Positions 6,765 to 12,281 of a stretch of 12,281 nt of DNA are shown here, piece after piece. The stretch covers positions 1 to 12,281 of the forward strand of contig VBMR01000017.1 in the NCBI GenBank assembly GCA_005878325.1, written 5' to 3'. The position numbers and the translations under genes are program-made. Origin of the DNA: Methanobacteriota archaeon (lineage in GTDB: Archaea > Thermoplasmatota > Thermoplasmata > RBG-16-68-12). Below the pieces are notes generated by a model. The model was not told where the DNA came from, ran no database searches, and saw only the letters and a list, made by a program, of their open reading frames with translations. The number at the start of each line of letters is the position of its first letter. Within the stretch, counting starts at the first letter, position 1.

Positions 6765-8090
6765 CTACGCCGGGAGCCGCGGGGCCCACGATGCGAACGC
6801 GGCACCGTCCCTCGGCGAGGCCGCCATGACCTTCGCGAGGGCCATCGGGATTTCGGGAGCCTTCGAGGCGAGGAACTCCGTCGCACACACATCGGCGAAG
6901 ATCAGATTGATGGCGTCGTTCGCGATCGCGGAGTCGCGGCACGCGTAGTTTGCCAGAAGGTCGAGCAGCCGCGACGCCGCGTGTCCTCGGGCGAGGTACG
7001 CACCCGCCTGTGCCACGGACTCGACGGGTCTTCGCGCATCGAGCTCTTCAGTGAGATGTCGCAGTCCCTCGCTCTCTCCAAGAGAGGCATCCGGTATCGT
7101 GGGGAGAGAGGGCTCGGGGGAACGGACCCGGAGGACGGCTTGGAACAGGGCGTACAGTCGCTCGTTGGTCCGGCTGAAGGCGAGGACGGACCGCGCCGCG
7201 TGCGCGTACATCAGGCCGCGCGCCGCGTCGAGCGGGTCGCCTTGCGCCGCGATGACTCGCCGGGCCGCTTCGACGACCAGCCCTTCCGCGATCGAGACCG
7301 CGGCATAGCCCTCCCGCAAGAGGGAGAGCGTCCCCGCAATCGCGGTGAGCGGATCCCGGGCCGCGGCGATCCCGCGCACGACCCCGCGGCTCCCCGCATC
7401 GAGAGGACGTCCGCCGGAGGCGAGGGCCTCGAGGTCCACCCACTCCTTTCCGAGGGCCGCGAGGATCGCCTCGAATGGGGCGCGATCCCGAGGGCCCCGG
7501 ACCAAGTACCGCACGGCGGGGCGGAGCAGGAGGCGGGCGTCCCGGAACCCGAGGGCGCGCGCGAGCTGCCACGCCTTCACGGAGATCATGAGCTTTCGGC
7601 CGCCCTCCCCCATGTCCTCGATCGCGGCGCGGAAGAGCATGTCGCCCGCCATCTTCCGTTCCTTTCCTTCCGGCAGCATGCCGAGAAAAATCGACTCCGC
7701 CTCCGCCTGGTCCCCCGCGCGGACCGCGAAGACGAACGAACGGCCGAGGTGGGTCACTTCGCCAGACACGACCGCGGGAGATTTCGGGGGACGATCCGCC
7801 TTCTTCCCCGATGCGGCGAAGGAAACCGCCTGCAGGATGGGAAGCGGCTGGAGACGTTGAGGAAGGACGGTCCCCAGGGAGAGGGCGGATCCGAGGGCAA
7901 CGAGGGCACGCGGCGCGCCGGCGCCTCCGTCATCGCAGGCCGCGAAGGCCCGCGCCGCGGCCCGGACGACCTCGGAGGCGGGGACCTTCTCGCGGAACGC
8001 CTCCATGGCGGCCTCCGCGGCCCGATCCGGATGCGAGCCGCGGACCGCGAGGTCCAGTTCGGCGAGCAGGGATGCGGCCCGCTCCGACAT
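6765..8090 (-). CDS. Ala-rich all-helical protein, unknown function
   Basis: A 441-residue protein with no recognised family. It is rich in Ala, Leu and Arg and reads as a chain of amphipathic helices throughout, with no signal peptide, membrane segment, cysteine cluster or nucleotide-binding motif. Segments such as RKLMISVKAWQLARALGF (about 169-186) and LLDLLANYACRDSAIANDAI (about 378-397) suggest a helical-repeat or bundle fold. Histidines are few (H20, H113 and others), so a metal enzyme is not supported. ATG 8090 is the natural start: a T-rich TATA-like element lies about 27 nt upstream, consistent with a leaderless message. It is transcribed divergently from the VIT1-family gene and converges on the RFC gene with no base between the two stop codons. 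Confidence 0.8.
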   Translation of the reverse strand: MSERAASLLAELDLAVRGSHPDRAAEAAMEAFREKVPASEVVRAAARAFAACDDGGAGAPRALVALGSALSLGTVLPQRLQPLPILQAVSFAASGKKADRPPKSPAVVSGEVTHLGRSFVFAVRAGDQAEAESIFLGMLPEGKERKMAGDMLFRAAIEDMGEGGRKLMISVKAWQLARALGFRDARLLLRPAVRYLVRGPRDRAPFEAILAALGKEWVDLEALASGGRPLDAGSRGVVRGIAAARDPLTAIAGTLSLLREGYAAVSIAEGLVVEAARRVIAAQGDPLDAARGLMYAHAARSVLAFSRTNERLYALFQAVLRVRSPEPSLPTIPDASLGESEGLRHLTEELDARRPVESVAQAGAYLARGHAASRLLDLLANYACRDSAIANDAINLIFADVCATEFLASKAPEIPMALAKVMAASPRDGAAFASWAPRLPA

Positions 8091-8108
8091 CGCGCGCGGA
8101 TGCGGAGG

Positions 8109-8123
8109 AGCTTAGAAAAAGCT
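8109..8123. promoter_or_regulatory. Inverted repeat/T-rich promoter element between divergent genes
   Basis: AGCTT-AGAAA-AAGCT is a perfect 5-bp inverted repeat in the 94-nt gap between the helical protein (ATG 8090, minus) and the VIT1-family gene (ATG 8185, plus). Read on the minus strand, CTTTTTCTAA is a weak TATA-like element about 27 nt upstream of ATG 8090. It could serve as promoter, operator or both; it does not match the DtxR/IdeR box that might be expected near an iron transporter. Confidence 0.35.
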
Positions 8124-8184
8124 TCGGGCCTCGCATGCCTGGGGAAGGGGACGACCGAGGGGGAGCGCAACGGTCAAATGAGAC

Positions 8185-8967
8185 ATGTCCCTATGGGCCG
8201 CGCTGGCCCATCCGATGGCGACCCGATTCGCGTTCTGGCGTCGGACCGAGGAGTACGCGCTCGCGGAGAAGCACGCGCGGCCGGGCCTCCTCTCCGACTT
8301 CATCCTCGGGAGCCAAGATGGCCTCGTCAACGTCCTCGGCGTGATCCTCGGAGTCGCGGTCGCGTCGAGGGACCTCGCGAACCCCCTGACGATCGTGCTC
8401 GCGGGCGGCCTCGCGGCGACCTTCGCGGAGTCGATCTCGATGGGCGCTGTCGCGTACACGTCCACGCTCGCGCGGAGAGACCACTACCTCGCCGAACGAC
8501 AACGAGAGGAGGAGGAGATGCGCGAGATGCCGGACATGGAACGACAAGAGGTCCGGGAGATCCTCGAACGCTGGGACTTCCAAGGCGAGGAACTCGAGGA
8601 GATGATGGAGCGCATCGTCTCGAAGCCGAAAGCCTGGCTGGAACTCATGATGGCCCACGAATTGAACCTCGCCCCCGTGGACGCGAGGCAGGCGAGGAAG
8701 AGCGCCGTGATCGTCGGGATCGCGGCGATTGTCGGATCGTTGATCCCCTTGCTGCCGTTCATCGTGATCGGCCCGAACATCTTGCTCGGAGTCATCGTGT
8801 CGTTGGCCATGAGCACCCTCGCCTTGTTCGCGATCGGATGGTGGAAGGCGAAGACCACGATCGGCCGTCCCACTCGAAGCGGGGTGCAGATGGCGATCAT
8901 CGGCATTGCATCCGCGATCGCGGGATTCGGGATTGCGTTCCTGGTCAGCGGCGGGAACGTCGTCTGA
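8185..8967 (+). CDS. VIT1/CCC1-family Fe2+/Mn2+ transporter
   Basis: A membrane transporter of 260 residues moving Fe2+ or Mn2+ (in plants and yeast into the vacuole; in prokaryotes presumably out of the cytosol). The family signature LGSQDGLVNVLGVILGV (41-57) forms TM1, with AESISMGAVAYTSTLARRDHY (81-101) in TM2. D45 and M86 correspond to the translocation residues D43 and M80 of plant VIT1 as I remember them. The cytosolic helical insert (about 102-162) carries E108, E111, E119, E122, M155, M156 and E159, which match the seven metal ligands of the plant domain at a constant offset of six. Three more hydrophobic helices follow (about 173-195, 198-219, 234-255). No Shine-Dalgarno lies near ATG 8185; an in-frame ATG at 8215 is an alternative start. 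It ends 18 nt from the 3' end of the opposing tRNA gene. Confidence 0.93.
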   Translation: MSLWAALAHPMATRFAFWRRTEEYALAEKHARPGLLSDFILGSQDGLVNVLGVILGVAVASRDLANPLTIVLAGGLAATFAESISMGAVAYTSTLARRDHYLAERQREEEEMREMPDMERQEVREILERWDFQGEELEEMMERIVSKPKAWLELMMAHELNLAPVDARQARKSAVIVGIAAIVGSLIPLLPFIVIGPNILLGVIVSLAMSTLALFAIGWWKAKTTIGRPTRSGVQMAIIGIASAIAGFGIAFLVSGGNVV

Positions 8968-8985
8968 TTCGGTGTGGGAGAAGAG

Positions 8986-9058
8986 TGCGGGCACCGGGAT
9001 TTGAACCCGAGCTACAAGCTTGGCAAGCTTGTGTCCTACCAGGCTAGACTATACCCGC
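8986..9058 (-). tRNA. tRNA-Gly (anticodon GCC)
   Basis: The minus strand folds into a complete 73-nt cloverleaf. The acceptor GCGGGTA pairs with TGCCCGC (one U-G pair), then A73. The D arm is GTCT/GGAC around AGCCTGGTA, the anticodon arm CAAGC-TTGCCAA-GCTTG with GCC at 34-36, the variable loop TAGC, and the T arm TCGGG-TTCAAAT-CCCGG. No intron is present. CCA is not encoded: CTC follows A73, so the tail must be added enzymatically. It reads GGC and GGU codons. Confidence 0.97.
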
Positions 9059-9083
9059 GCGCGCGGGACGAACGCGACGGGGT

Positions 9084-9094
9084 TTGAATAAGTT
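9084..9094 (-). promoter_or_regulatory. TATA-like box for tRNA-Gly
   Basis: The minus strand reads AACTTATTCAA in GC-rich surroundings, centred about 31 nt before the first tRNA base, the usual position for archaeal tRNA promoters. Confidence 0.55.
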
Positions 9095-9240
9095 GCGGGA
9101 GCTGAGCGGAATCGCGTTCCCTTCGAAGTCCCTGCTTCGGCCCCGCTCGTTTTCTCGATGGGCGATTGCCGGAGAGACGACGCGAGGCATCCGCGCGCGA
9201 CCGGCGTTCGGGGCAACGACCTTCACCCCCAGGCCGCCAT

Positions 9241-9291
9241 CCGAAACAACTAAGACCTGACGTGGACGCAAGCGGACATTCCACGTTTCGG
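9241..9291. repeat. Nested inverted repeat in the gene-free stretch
   Basis: ACGTGG at 9260-9265 pairs perfectly with CCACGT at 9281-9286 across 15 nt. The next five bases of the 3' arm (TTCGG, 9287-9291) can pair with CCGAA at 9241-9245, leaving a 14-nt bulge on the 5' side. The result is an extended, imperfect stem; it may be an RNA structure or a protein-binding site. Confidence 0.3.
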
Positions 9292-9338
9292 TTATGAAGT
9301 CTTTGAGCAGAACTCGGCAAGTCGCCATCTGAAGTGTT

Positions 9339-9370
9339 CGATGCAACACAAGTCGCGCAGGTGTGCATCG
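9339..9370. repeat. 10-bp hairpin upstream of the winged-helix gene
   Basis: CGATGCAACAC (9339-9349) and GTGTGCATCG (9361-9370) form ten base pairs with one bulged A and an 11-nt loop. It ends 42 nt before ATG 9413 and 30 nt before the Shine-Dalgarno. It could be an autoregulatory operator or a leader hairpin; the bulge favours an RNA structure slightly. Confidence 0.4.
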
Positions 9371-9412
9371 CACGAGACAATCTAGGTCGAGCGACATCAC
9401 GAGGAGGGGAGC

Positions 9413-9745
9413 ATGCAAGCGAGCTTGCGAGAATCGCCAAAAAGCCGGCGGGCGTGCGAAAATTTGCGCGACTACCTTCTCCGCCACGGGCCCGCGACCG
9501 CGCAGGACCTCTTCGGGATCCTCGCCCTCTCCCGCGCCGCGACGTATGAGGTGATCCGCAAAGCGGAGAGGGCAGGCCTGATCCGCCCCGTCGCCCACGT
9601 CCACTCGGACGGGAACCACGATCCGCTGGCATGGGACATCGACTCGCCGAACCCCGAGCTCCTGTGGCGCCGCAAAGAACGGCTGCGGGGCCGATTCTGC
9701 ACCTGCCTTCCGAAAGGCCGGAGCGCAGGGGGGCACGTGGCATGA
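9413..9745 (+). CDS. Winged-helix DNA-binding protein
   Basis: A 110-residue protein, mostly one winged helix-turn-helix domain: LRDYLLRHGPATAQDLFGIL (18-37) gives the first helices, ALSRAATYEVIRKAERAGLI (38-57) the turn, recognition helix and start of the wing. This is a MarR/ArsR/IclR-like pattern in which the A-LSRATYEVI-type helix reads DNA. The rest (58-110) contains two tandem-near cysteines (FCTCLP, 96-97 and 98) and no second domain. A strong Shine-Dalgarno (GAGGAGGGG, 9401-9409) precedes ATG 9413, so unlike its leaderless neighbours it has a real 5' leader. Its stop overlaps the next gene's start as ATGA, so the two form a unit. Likely a transcriptional regulator, possibly of its own operon through the inverted repeats upstream; the targets are unknown. 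Confidence 0.82.
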   Translation: MQASLRESPKSRRACENLRDYLLRHGPATAQDLFGILALSRAATYEVIRKAERAGLIRPVAHVHSDGNHDPLAWDIDSPNPELLWRRKERLRGRFCTCLPKGRSAGGHVA

Positions 9746-10029
9746 GGAAGAGTTCGTACCTTGTGATCTGGTGGATGGCCCAGGCGCCCCACGCGGCCCT
9801 CTTCGAGGACCGGGTCGCGGCCGAGGCCGCCGCAAGCGTGAGGAATGCGCTCATGATCACCGTGTCGGGACAGGACGCGAAGGTCGAGTCCGTCCTGGAC
9901 TGGTATCGCCGGACGGAGTCGGGGGATCCGATGCCCGCGGAGTGGAGGGACATCCTCGGACAGCTCCGCGTGCCCTGGCCTTCCCGGAAGCCCAAAGCTC
10001 AGGCCACTGCGGCCGCGGCAACCGCCTGA
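9742..10029 (+). CDS. Small unknown protein coupled to the winged-helix gene
   Basis: A 95-residue protein with no recognised family. It opens with a hydrophobic, aromatic strand (SYLVIWWMA, 5-13), continues with an Ala/Glu-rich helix (about 20-35) and LMITVSGQDAKVESVLDWYR (37-56), and ends in a Pro/Ala-rich tail. This suggests a small alpha/beta fold rather than a membrane protein. The start is fixed by ATGA overlap with the preceding stop (ATG 9742-9744, TGA 9743-9745) and a G-rich Shine-Dalgarno-like run just upstream. Tight coupling to a DNA-binding protein suggests a partner, ligand sensor or co-regulator, but nothing in the sequence proves it. Confidence 0.72.
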   Translation: MRKSSYLVIWWMAQAPHAALFEDRVAAEAAASVRNALMITVSGQDAKVESVLDWYRRTESGDPMPAEWRDILGQLRVPWPSRKPKAQATAAAATA

Positions 10030-10062
10030 CGACACCGGTCCGTGCGACTCACCCGGGAACCT

Positions 10063-10070
10063 TCTTTTAC
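10063..10070 (+). promoter_or_regulatory. TATA-like box for the alpha/beta hydrolase gene
   Basis: TCTTTTAC, centred about 32 nt upstream of ATG 10099 with no Shine-Dalgarno between. It supports a nearly leaderless message from 10099 and argues against the in-frame GTG at 10042. Confidence 0.5.
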
Positions 10071-10098
10071 CGGACACCAATGCGTCCGGTCGAACGCG

Positions 10099-10773
10099 AT
10101 GATCGATCGGGCGGAGACGGAGCAGGACGTCACCTTCGACGGTGCCACGGGTCCCTTGCATGGAAGGCTGTGCCCGCCGACCGGGACCGGGTGGGGCACG
10201 CTCGTGCTGTGCCACGGCCGGCATGAGACGATGGAGGGCCCGATGGTCGCGACCCTCTCGCGGCGCGCGGCGGACCTCGGGCTTTGGACCCTCCGGTTCA
10301 ACTTCGCCTTCATCGATGCTGGCTCGGACCCGTCCCCGGACCACGAGGACGAGATCGCGGACCTGCGGGAGGCATGCGCCTTCGCCGCCGCGAAGTCGGG
10401 CTTCGGCGCGGCCTTCATCGCGGGACGCGGACTCGGCGCCTGGGCCTGCGTCGGCGCGGCGACCGGCGAACTGGCGGCCGGTGCGATCCTGCTCGGGCTC
10501 GCCTACACCGGACAGCCGGATCGGCGGCGGGCCCTGGAACGCCTCGAGGAGTTCGAGATCCCGACGATCGTCGTCGTGGGCTTCGAGTCGGACCGGGTCG
10601 ACCTTCCCCGCCTGCGGGACCTGATCAGCCGCATGACGTCGGTGAATTTGGAGATCGTCGCCCGGGCCGACCACCGCCTCCAGGATACGGCGGGGCGGCC
10701 CATGACGGAGGCGGCGCTCATGCCCATCGAGGCCTGGTTGCGGCTGCGCCGGAAGGAACGGGAAAGCCGGTAG
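10099..10773 (+). CDS. Alpha/beta-hydrolase-fold protein (KANL3/TEX30-like), nucleophile missing
   Basis: A 224-residue cytosolic protein. TLVLCHGRHETMEGP (34-48) is the strand and oxyanion region, and LRFNFAFIDAG follows, as in the KANL3/TEX30 and dienelactone-hydrolase-like groups. The nucleophile elbow should read G-x-S-x-G, but the sequence is AGRGLGA with glycine at 111 (GGA codon at 10429-10431), so the catalytic serine or cysteine is absent. A possible acid, D165 (in VVVGFESDR), and histidine, H192 (in ARADHRLQ), remain in the right order. It may therefore be a non-enzymatic relative or use another mechanism. ATG 10099 is chosen from the upstream TATA-like box; a GTG at 10042 would add 19 residues that do not look like part of the fold. 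A hairpin and T-run follow the stop. Confidence 0.85.
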   Translation: MIDRAETEQDVTFDGATGPLHGRLCPPTGTGWGTLVLCHGRHETMEGPMVATLSRRAADLGLWTLRFNFAFIDAGSDPSPDHEDEIADLREACAFAAAKSGFGAAFIAGRGLGAWACVGAATGELAAGAILLGLAYTGQPDRRRALERLEEFEIPTIVVVGFESDRVDLPRLRDLISRMTSVNLEIVARADHRLQDTAGRPMTEAALMPIEAWLRLRRKERESR

Positions 10774-10777
10774 AGGC

Positions 10778-10808
10778 CGCCTGCGGAGGCGTCACCAGTG
10801 CCTTTTTT
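10778..10808 (+). terminator. Hairpin plus T-run after the hydrolase gene
   Basis: CGCCT-GCGG-AGGCG (10778-10791) forms a 5-bp GC-rich stem with a 4-nt loop, starting 5 nt after the stop; a run of six T (10803-10808) follows after a gap of 11 nt. Archaeal termination depends mainly on the T-run, so this is a credible terminator, although the same T-run could contribute to the next promoter. Confidence 0.45.
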
Positions 10809-10835
10809 CGTACTTCCATGCCGGTCAGACCGATG

Positions 10836-10843
10836 CTTTTATC
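10836..10843 (+). promoter_or_regulatory. TATA-like box for the cupredoxin-like gene
   Basis: CTTTTATC, centred about 34 nt upstream of ATG 10873. The predicted initiation near 10866 lies downstream of the in-frame ATG at 10858, so it favours 10873. Confidence 0.5.
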
Positions 10844-10872
10844 GCGGGGAAATCCTCATGTTACGCTCAAGG

Positions 10873-11466
10873 ATGGGACGCACCGTGTGGACCCTGAGAC
10901 GACGGATTCTGGTGGTCGGCACTCTCGCCTGCCTCCTCCTCGCGACGGTCGGCATCAGCAGCCCCGCCTCCGCCCGGCGCGATATCGTGTTCCAGCTGTT
11001 CGGCAGCCGGACGGCGGGATGGGGCTTCACGAACACCTCTCTGACGAGGCCCGGTCCCACGATCGAGGTCTGGGTCGGGGACAACGTGACCCTGAACCTC
11101 ACCTCGCTTGACGGACGGACGCACACGTGGTTCATCGACTACGACAACAATTCCCAACGCGACGCCGTCGAGCCGCGATCCAATCCCTTTGGGCCTTCGA
11201 GAACACCGGTCCTCTGGAACTTCACGGTCTCGAACGTGACCGGGACCTTCCGGTATCGGAGCGACCGAGGCTCGGACGTCAATACGATGTGGGGCAACAT
11301 CACGGTCTCGCCCGAGGGAACGGGCAGCTTCCTCGACCTCGGCGTCGTGGTCGTCGGTGTCATCGTCCTCGCGATTGCCGTCGTCGCGATCATCGCGTTC
11401 GTCGCCCGCCGCTCCCGGTCCATGCCTCCGCCGCCGCCTCCCGAGGAAGATCGTCCTTCTCCGTAA
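10873..11466 (+). CDS. Membrane-anchored cupredoxin-like protein lacking most copper ligands
   Basis: A 197-residue exported protein: basic start, hydrophobic core (about 12-27) and ASA at 32-34 as signal peptide, an extracellular beta domain (about 36-147), a C-terminal membrane helix (about 154-178) and a short cytosolic Arg then Pro-rich tail. GPTIEVWVGDNVTLNLTSLD (61-80) followed by HTWFID, and TGTFRYRSDRG ... MWGNITV, follow the cupredoxin pattern. In copper proteins the last segment carries Cys, His and Met; here H84 and M139 remain, while the Cys and second His positions are S130 and other non-ligands. Copper binding is therefore doubtful. Several N-x-S/T sequons are present. ATG 10858 is an alternative start adding five residues. 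Electron transfer or a structural surface role are both possible. Confidence 0.8.
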   Translation: MGRTVWTLRRRILVVGTLACLLLATVGISSPASARRDIVFQLFGSRTAGWGFTNTSLTRPGPTIEVWVGDNVTLNLTSLDGRTHTWFIDYDNNSQRDAVEPRSNPFGPSRTPVLWNFTVSNVTGTFRYRSDRGSDVNTMWGNITVSPEGTGSFLDLGVVVVGVIVLAIAVVAIIAFVARRSRSMPPPPPPEEDRPSP

Positions 11467-11481
11467 GGGCGTCCGCACATT

Positions 11482-11489
11482 TCTTTAAC
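11482..11489 (+). promoter_or_regulatory. TATA-like box for thiL
   Basis: TCTTTAAC, centred about 27 nt upstream of the GTG at 11512, in a 45-nt gap with no Shine-Dalgarno. It predicts a leaderless message beginning at or next to the GTG. Confidence 0.5.
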
Positions 11490-11511
11490 CGGGTTCCTAT
11501 CCAGCGCTCGC

Positions 11512-12281
11512 GTGACGCGGCTCGCGGACATCGGGGAACGGGCAGCGATCGAGATCCTGTCCCGCATCTACGACCGCGGGCAGCCGATCGGACTGGGGCA
11601 CGACTGCGGCGTGGTCGAGTGGGGGGACGACTACCTCGTCGTGACGACGGATGTCGTGAACCAGAAGACGCACATCCCGGCGGGTGCGGCCCCGGCCCAG
11701 ATCGGATGGTATGCGACCGCCGTGAACCTGAGCGACATCGCGGCCGCGGGGGCCCGGCCCCTCGGGTTCGTCGCGTCGCTCTCCCTGTCCGCTTCCACGG
11801 AGGTCGAGTTCCTGCGGGGCCTCGCCCAGGGCATCGAGGAGTGCGTCCGGACCTTCGGGATCGCGGTCCTGGGTGGCGACACGAAGGAATCGGACACGCT
11901 GTCCATCGCGGGCACCGCCTTCGGCCGCGTGCGGAAGGACCGGATCCTCCTGCGGACGGGCGCGAAGCCCGGGGACGTGATCGTCGTCACAGGGGAGATC
12001 GGCCGGGCGGGACACGCCGCGCGCCTCCTCGAAGGGAATCGCGCCCTCCGATCGGAGGCCTTGGACCAATTGCTCCGGCCCTATCCCCGGATCGCCGAAG
12101 GCATGTTCCTCTCCGAGTCCGGCGCCGTCACGAGCTGCATCGATCTCTCCGACGGCCTCGGCGTGAGCGTCGCCCAGCTCGCGGCGATGACCCACCTCTC
12201 GTACCAGATCGACTTCGACGCGTTGCCCCTCTACCGCGGGTTGAAGGACCTGCCGCCCGCGGCCGCGAAGGACCTCGCCCT
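11512..12281 (+). CDS. thiL: Thiamine-monophosphate kinase (3' end outside window)
   Basis: Phosphorylates thiamine monophosphate with ATP to the cofactor thiamine diphosphate; cytosolic, AIR-synthase/PurM superfamily. The visible 256 codons show the family in order: LADIGERAAIEIL (4-16), the metal/ATP loop LGHDCGVV (28-35), TTDVV (45-49), AVNLSDIAAAGARPLGF (about 74-90), LGGDTKES (about 122-129), the PGDVIVVTGEIGRAG region and CIDLSDGLG (about 206-214). One change: the usual GDD of the loop reads GHD (H30), although D31 is kept. Start GTG 11512: it is the only candidate between an in-frame stop at 11464-11466 and the LADIGE motif, and a TATA-like box stands 27 nt upstream. The C-terminal fifth or so is cut off by the window edge. 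Confidence 0.93.
   Translation, partial: MTRLADIGERAAIEILSRIYDRGQPIGLGHDCGVVEWGDDYLVVTTDVVNQKTHIPAGAAPAQIGWYATAVNLSDIAAAGARPLGFVASLSLSASTEVEFLRGLAQGIEECVRTFGIAVLGGDTKESDTLSIAGTAFGRVRKDRILLRTGAKPGDVIVVTGEIGRAGHAARLLEGNRALRSEALDQLLRPYPRIAEGMFLSESGAVTSCIDLSDGLGVSVAQLAAMTHLSYQIDFDALPLYRGLKDLPPAAAKDLA

Larger units (their letters stand above)
9059..9412. other. Gene-free stretch with two inverted repeats
   Basis: About 350 nt between the tRNA-Gly gene and the winged-helix gene. Apart from the tRNA promoter I see no convincing coding frame: a 94-codon minus-strand frame from ATG 9328 ends inside the tRNA gene and shows no family motif. The second half (9240-9400) is less GC-rich than the genes around it and holds two inverted repeats, listed separately. 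Possible contents are a structured leader or operator region for the winged-helix gene, or a small RNA; the sequence alone does not decide. Confidence 0.5.

Noticed and set aside
8109..8123. An iron-repressor (DtxR/IdeR) box before the metal transporter
   Set aside because: The inverted repeat is only 5 bp with a 5-nt spacer and does not resemble the known TTAGGTTAGGCTAACCTAA-like consensus.
6981..9047. A 688-codon plus-strand frame
   Set aside because: It runs antisense to the helical protein, out of frame through the VIT1-family gene and into the tRNA; its composition is Arg/Gly/Pro-rich with no motif.
9044..9328. A 94-codon minus-strand gene in the gene-free stretch
   Set aside because: It would end inside the tRNA-Gly gene, has no Shine-Dalgarno and no recognisable motif. 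A real small protein cannot be fully excluded.
9291..9333. A C/D-box guide RNA
   Set aside because: TATGAAG and CTGA resemble C and D boxes at a plausible distance, but the C box has mismatches, the internal boxes are unconvincing and there is no terminal stem.
8986..9412. Integration of a mobile element at the tRNA-Gly gene
   Set aside because: No integrase, no duplicated tRNA 3' end and no direct repeats are seen; the tRNA 3' side faces the VIT1-family gene at 18 nt.

Overview
The window reads as archaeal chromosomal DNA with high GC, plausibly a high-GC euryarchaeote such as a member of the Thermoplasmatota; the phylum is an inference. Support for archaea: a replication factor C small subunit, an archaeal Ncs6/TtuA-type tRNA thiolase, a ThiL of archaeal flavour, a tRNA without an encoded CCA, and AT-rich TATA-like boxes standing about 27-34 nt upstream of many start codons with no Shine-Dalgarno sequence between, as expected for leaderless transcripts. 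Genes inside operons instead use Shine-Dalgarno motifs or ATGA stop/start overlaps.

Layout. 1-1053 (-): 3'-truncated secreted beta-propeller protein with Asp-box/glycosidase-like repeats. 1183-2334 (+): purA. 2342-3322 and 3319-4296 (-): a two-gene operon of a zinc-ribbon membrane protein followed by an Ncs6/TtuA tRNA thiolase, joined by ATGA. 4438-4731 and 4734-5732 (+): a small membrane protein and a trypsin-fold protease without signal peptide, transcribed divergently from the previous operon across a short promoter region with a perfect dyad. 5799-6764 (+): RFC small subunit. 6765-8090 (-): an unrecognised Ala-rich helical protein whose stop codon directly abuts that of rfc. 8185-8967 (+): a VIT1/CCC1 iron/manganese transporter. 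8986-9058 (-): tRNA-Gly(GCC). 9059-9412: a 350-nt stretch without a convincing gene but with two inverted repeats. 9413-9745 and 9742-10029 (+): a winged-helix protein and a small unknown protein, coupled by ATGA. 10099-10773 (+): a KANL3/TEX30-like alpha/beta hydrolase lacking the nucleophile. 10873-11466 (+): a signal-peptide/TM-anchored cupredoxin-like protein lacking most copper ligands. 11512-12281 (+): thiL, truncated by the window edge.

Most of the window is housekeeping (purine synthesis, tRNA modification, clamp loading, thiamine phosphate kinase) interspersed with short accessory units. No CRISPR array, insertion sequence or integrase was seen. The units most worth a second look are the winged-helix/small-protein pair with its structured upstream region, the small membrane protein/protease pair with the operator-like dyad, and two proteins that keep a fold but seem to have lost the catalytic or metal-binding residues (the hydrolase and the cupredoxin).
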